A stretch of 34,677 nt of DNA from Rhizonema sp. PD37 (GTDB lineage Bacteria > Cyanobacteriota > Cyanobacteriia > Cyanobacteriales > Nostocaceae): positions 1-34,677 of the forward strand of contig JAQYWO010000058.1 in assembly GCA_029379215.1 (NCBI GenBank), written 5' to 3'. The position numbers and the translations under genes were made by a program. A model generated the notes under the pieces. The model made no database searches, was not told the origin of the DNA, and saw nothing but the letters and a program-made list of their open reading frames with translations. Every line of letters starts with the position of its first letter. Within the stretch, counting starts at the first letter, position 1. Positions 32,461 through 34,677 of this stretch are shown here, one piece after another.

Positions 32461-33908
32461 AAAAGTGGTTCTGGATTGGCATCTCGGCAATTTTTATCCT
32501 GTCAATTTCCTTGCGATTTTGGGGACTGGCTCGGTTTAATGGTTTGGTATTTGATGAACTTTACTATGCTAAATTTGGTAATGATTACCTTACCCATACG
32601 CCGTTTTTTGATGGTCATCCACCACTTGGTAAACTGATTATTGCACTGGGAATTTGGATTAGTACTCATATTCCCTTTTCGCCAAATGAGGTAAATGGGC
32701 TGACAGGTAGGACACTTTCCCCTTTAAATTATCGTTGGATTAATGCCTTTTCCGGCTCATTTATTCCTTTGCTTGTCACAGGAATTGCCTATCAGTTAAG
32801 TTATCGCCGTAGCTTTGCTTTACTTGCTGGTTTGTTCACAGCCTGTGACGGTATATTTCTCGTTGAGTCTCGATATGCCCTCATCAATCAATATATCGTC
32901 ATTTTTGGTTTGCTAGGACAGTTGTTTTTATTGTTAGCATTAGCAAACAAAAGAAAATTTCGCTTATACTTGATGCTTTCTGGTATAGCTTTTGGTGCAT
33001 CCATTGGAACTAAATGGAACGGCGTGTTTTATCTGATGGGAACTTATTTAATTTGGCTCATTGCTTGGGCAAAAAATAAATTTACTATAAATATTACAGA
33101 TAACGCATCTGCTACAAAATTTACTGTTAAAAATTTACCACCGCTACACAACCTCACTCAACTGAATATTTTTCACGTTATATTTTATTTAGGAATTATT
33201 CCGGCTATCGTTTATAGCATCATCTGGATTCCACACCTACAAATAGATACAAGATATGGATTTATAGAAGTACACAGGCAAATTTTGCTGTTTCATGAAC
33301 GTCTTGGGGGAAATAGTCCCAAGGTGCATCCCTACTGTGCAGAATGGTATAAATGGCCTTTAATGACACGACCAATAGCGTATTTTTATGGAACGACACA
33401 AAGTTTAAAAGATCCGCTACCCATGGAGGGACCTCCTTTACCTCCGGCTGATGTCGAATTTATGTATGATGTCCATGCAATGGGCAATCCTTTTTTGTGG
33501 TGGTTCGGTGTCGCTGCTCTTTTGTTTTTGTTGGGAATGCTAGTGTGGCAATTCTTAATTCCCTTAGCGAGGAGAAAGAGTGTTTCTGTTGCTACAGCAT
33601 TTTCTACTGATATGTGGATTATTGTATATATATTGGTGAATTATGTTGCTAATTTACTCCCTTGGGTAGGAGTAAATCGTTGCATTTTTATCTACCACTA
33701 CATGACGGGTGTGGTATTTGCGTTTTTAGCGATCGCCTGGCTTGTAGACCGGTGGCTTTTCAGTTATCGTAAAGAACTCCGTGCGATCAGTGTCACGATT
33801 ACTTTTCTCATTTTAGGCAGCTTAGTTTTCTGGATGCCTATTTATCTAGGTTTACCTCTCACCTCTGATGGTTATAGACTGCGAATGTGGTTTAACTCTT
33901 GGATTTAA
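32454..33908 (+). CDS. PMT-family protein O-mannosyltransferase
   Basis: A 484-residue integral membrane glycosyltransferase (GT39), predicted to move mannose from polyprenyl phosphate onto secreted proteins. The catalytic Asp34-Glu35 in the first external loop (LVFDELYYAKF), DGHPPLGKLIIALG, LVESRYALINQYIVIFG and IGTKWNGVFYL match the family. A second extracytoplasmic segment (RHIILLFH-like, RPIAYFYG) and about 9-10 hydrophobic helices follow. The length is normal for bacterial members, lacking the eukaryotic MIR domains. The start ATG 32454 is in repeat DNA with no Shine-Dalgarno. It is 87 nt after ppsA. Confidence 0.9.
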   Translation: MTKKWFWIGISAIFILSISLRFWGLARFNGLVFDELYYAKFGNDYLTHTPFFDGHPPLGKLIIALGIWISTHIPFSPNEVNGLTGRTLSPLNYRWINAFSGSFIPLLVTGIAYQLSYRRSFALLAGLFTACDGIFLVESRYALINQYIVIFGLLGQLFLLLALANKRKFRLYLMLSGIAFGASIGTKWNGVFYLMGTYLIWLIAWAKNKFTINITDNASATKFTVKNLPPLHNLTQLNIFHVIFYLGIIPAIVYSIIWIPHLQIDTRYGFIEVHRQILLFHERLGGNSPKVHPYCAEWYKWPLMTRPIAYFYGTTQSLKDPLPMEGPPLPPADVEFMYDVHAMGNPFLWWFGVAALLFLLGMLVWQFLIPLARRKSVSVATAFSTDMWIIVYILVNYVANLLPWVGVNRCIFIYHYMTGVVFAFLAIAWLVDRWLFSYRKELRAISVTITFLILGSLVFWMPIYLGLPLTSDGYRLRMWFNSWI

Positions 33909-33935
33909 TTTGTCAAAGTTAACTTTCTGAAGTTG

Positions 33936-34409
33936 ATGCCTTCCGGGGTACATTGGGCTGAATGGGAGGAGTTTGAGGAACGATTTGGTAATAATTTGAC
34001 CAGACAACTGATGATCACTGGTTTGGAACTAGCCATGAGACAATTAAAACTAGCTGGTTGTCGAACAATTTTCATAGATGGCAGTTTTGCGAGTCGCAAA
34101 CAAAAACCAGGAGATTTCGATGCGTGCTGGGAAGACAATGGAGTGGATATTAATAAGTTGAAATTGATAGCTCCTATTTTATATAATTTTGCGCTACGAC
34201 GTACTGAACAAAAAATTAAGTATAAGGGTGAATTTTTTCCAGCTAATTATCCAGCAAATGATTCTGGTACACCATACGTAGATTTTTTTCAATTTGATAC
34301 AAGAACGAATAAGCGCAAAGGAATTATTGCTATAGATTTACAACCCACTTTCCGCACCCCAAGTGTCACAAACGGAAATTACTTAGAGAAAAAAGGGAAG
34401 CAAGAATAA
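33936..34409 (+). CDS. DUF6932-type nucleotidyltransferase-like protein
   Basis: A 157-residue protein with a DNA-polymerase-beta-like nucleotidyltransferase signature: IFIDGSFASRKQKPGDFDACW (in part, residues 45-65), i.e. GSF then DFD, the two metal-binding aspartates. WAEWEEFEERFG near the start is typical of the DUF6932 group, often next to an antitoxin-like HTH gene. I used ATG 33936; TTG 33933 precedes it. The frame is open to 33909 and relatives appear to extend some 10 residues further ('...PPGIH'), so the N-terminus may be short. No partner is adjacent. It starts 27 nt after the PMT gene. Confidence 0.7.
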   Translation: MPSGVHWAEWEEFEERFGNNLTRQLMITGLELAMRQLKLAGCRTIFIDGSFASRKQKPGDFDACWEDNGVDINKLKLIAPILYNFALRRTEQKIKYKGEFFPANYPANDSGTPYVDFFQFDTRTNKRKGIIAIDLQPTFRTPSVTNGNYLEKKGKQE

Positions 34410-34677
34410 AAACACACATGTAGAGACAAAAAAGACATAAGAGCCGTCATGAATCAGCAAAAATGGCATCAAAATCTATTGTCAATAAGGAGCAATAAGA
34501 ACTGATGGCAGATAGATTCGGATGATATAAATAAATCAAGATGTTAAAGACTAAAATCATAAATTAAATTAATGATTTGAAGTGACAAAACTAGATTTTT
34601 GACATGGTAAATTAGAGCTATGAATCAAAACGATTAGCTCATGATAACGTCTATATTATATTAGTAGAGATAAAAAT
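34410..34677. other. 3' end of window, no gene
   Basis: AT-rich sequence with no supported gene, terminator or repeat. Confidence 0.4.

Noticed and set aside
1..34677. CRISPR array, tRNA or rRNA genes, transposase
   Set aside because: Reading both strands showed no regularly spaced identical repeats, no tRNA-like TTCGA arm in context, no rRNA and no transposase motifs; short matches can be missed by eye.

Overview
The window is chromosomal DNA from a filamentous, probably heterocystous-type (Nostocales-like) cyanobacterium. The evidence is the very frequent HIP1 octamer GCGATCGC, the order rpsB - tsf - unknown - recG, a Tic20-family protein, a PEP-CTERM-type surface protein and dispersed short repeats built from ATTAGTCATTGG and TGTACGGGCGGGTTT, all of which I associate with this group. 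The species cannot be named from the sequence alone. I see no rRNA, tRNA, CRISPR array, insertion-sequence transposase or phage structural gene.

Layout. 1-1174: AT-rich, no convincing gene, but several dyads and two copies of a hairpin repeat. 1175-10697: housekeeping and scattered genes: M20 amidohydrolase (-), Tic20-like protein (+), FAH-family hydrolase (-), rpsF (+), a coiled-coil protein (+), a STAS anti-sigma antagonist (-), DedA-family protein (+), argG (-), a PEP-CTERM protein (+) and a family 2 glycosyltransferase (+). 10912-12348: GAF histidine kinase (-). 12699-18699: translation and repair block: structured leader, rpsB, hairpin, tsf, an unknown protein, recG. 

18753-26734 is an accessory island of toxin-antitoxin and conflict-type genes: higBA; an EACC1-like gene followed by a caspase-SUMF1/C-type-lectin protein (-); a small orphan antitoxin-like protein; a DUF433/DUF5615 overlapping pair; a HEPN-like gene coupled to a MinD/ParA-type KGGVGKT ATPase; a short antitoxin-like protein lacking a normal N-terminus; and a GNAT-like protein. 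Gene remnants lie between them. 27264-34409 returns to scattered genes: a four-helix membrane protein, a TerB-domain fusion (-), ppsA, a PMT-family mannosyltransferase and a DUF6932 nucleotidyltransferase-like protein.

The most interesting locus is the EACC1 plus caspase-SUMF1 pair (19800-21964). It has the architecture of a bacterial protease-effector conflict system. The last 50 residues of the SUMF1/CLec domain look like a diversity-generating-retroelement variable region: the RGSSW...CRSALR...NVGFRVV frame is conserved, while positions that are usually Asn (AAC/AAT) in template repeats are replaced by other residues. No reverse transcriptase or template repeat is in the window, so any retroelement would act from elsewhere. 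Second is the HEPN-like/ATPase gene pair (23955-25711), a plausible two-gene defence module. At the RNA/DNA-structure level, the rpsB leader has two mutually exclusive stems ending at the Shine-Dalgarno, and one dispersed repeat family has become embedded in gene boundaries, providing both the stop codon of the upstream gene and the start codon of recG and of the PMT gene.
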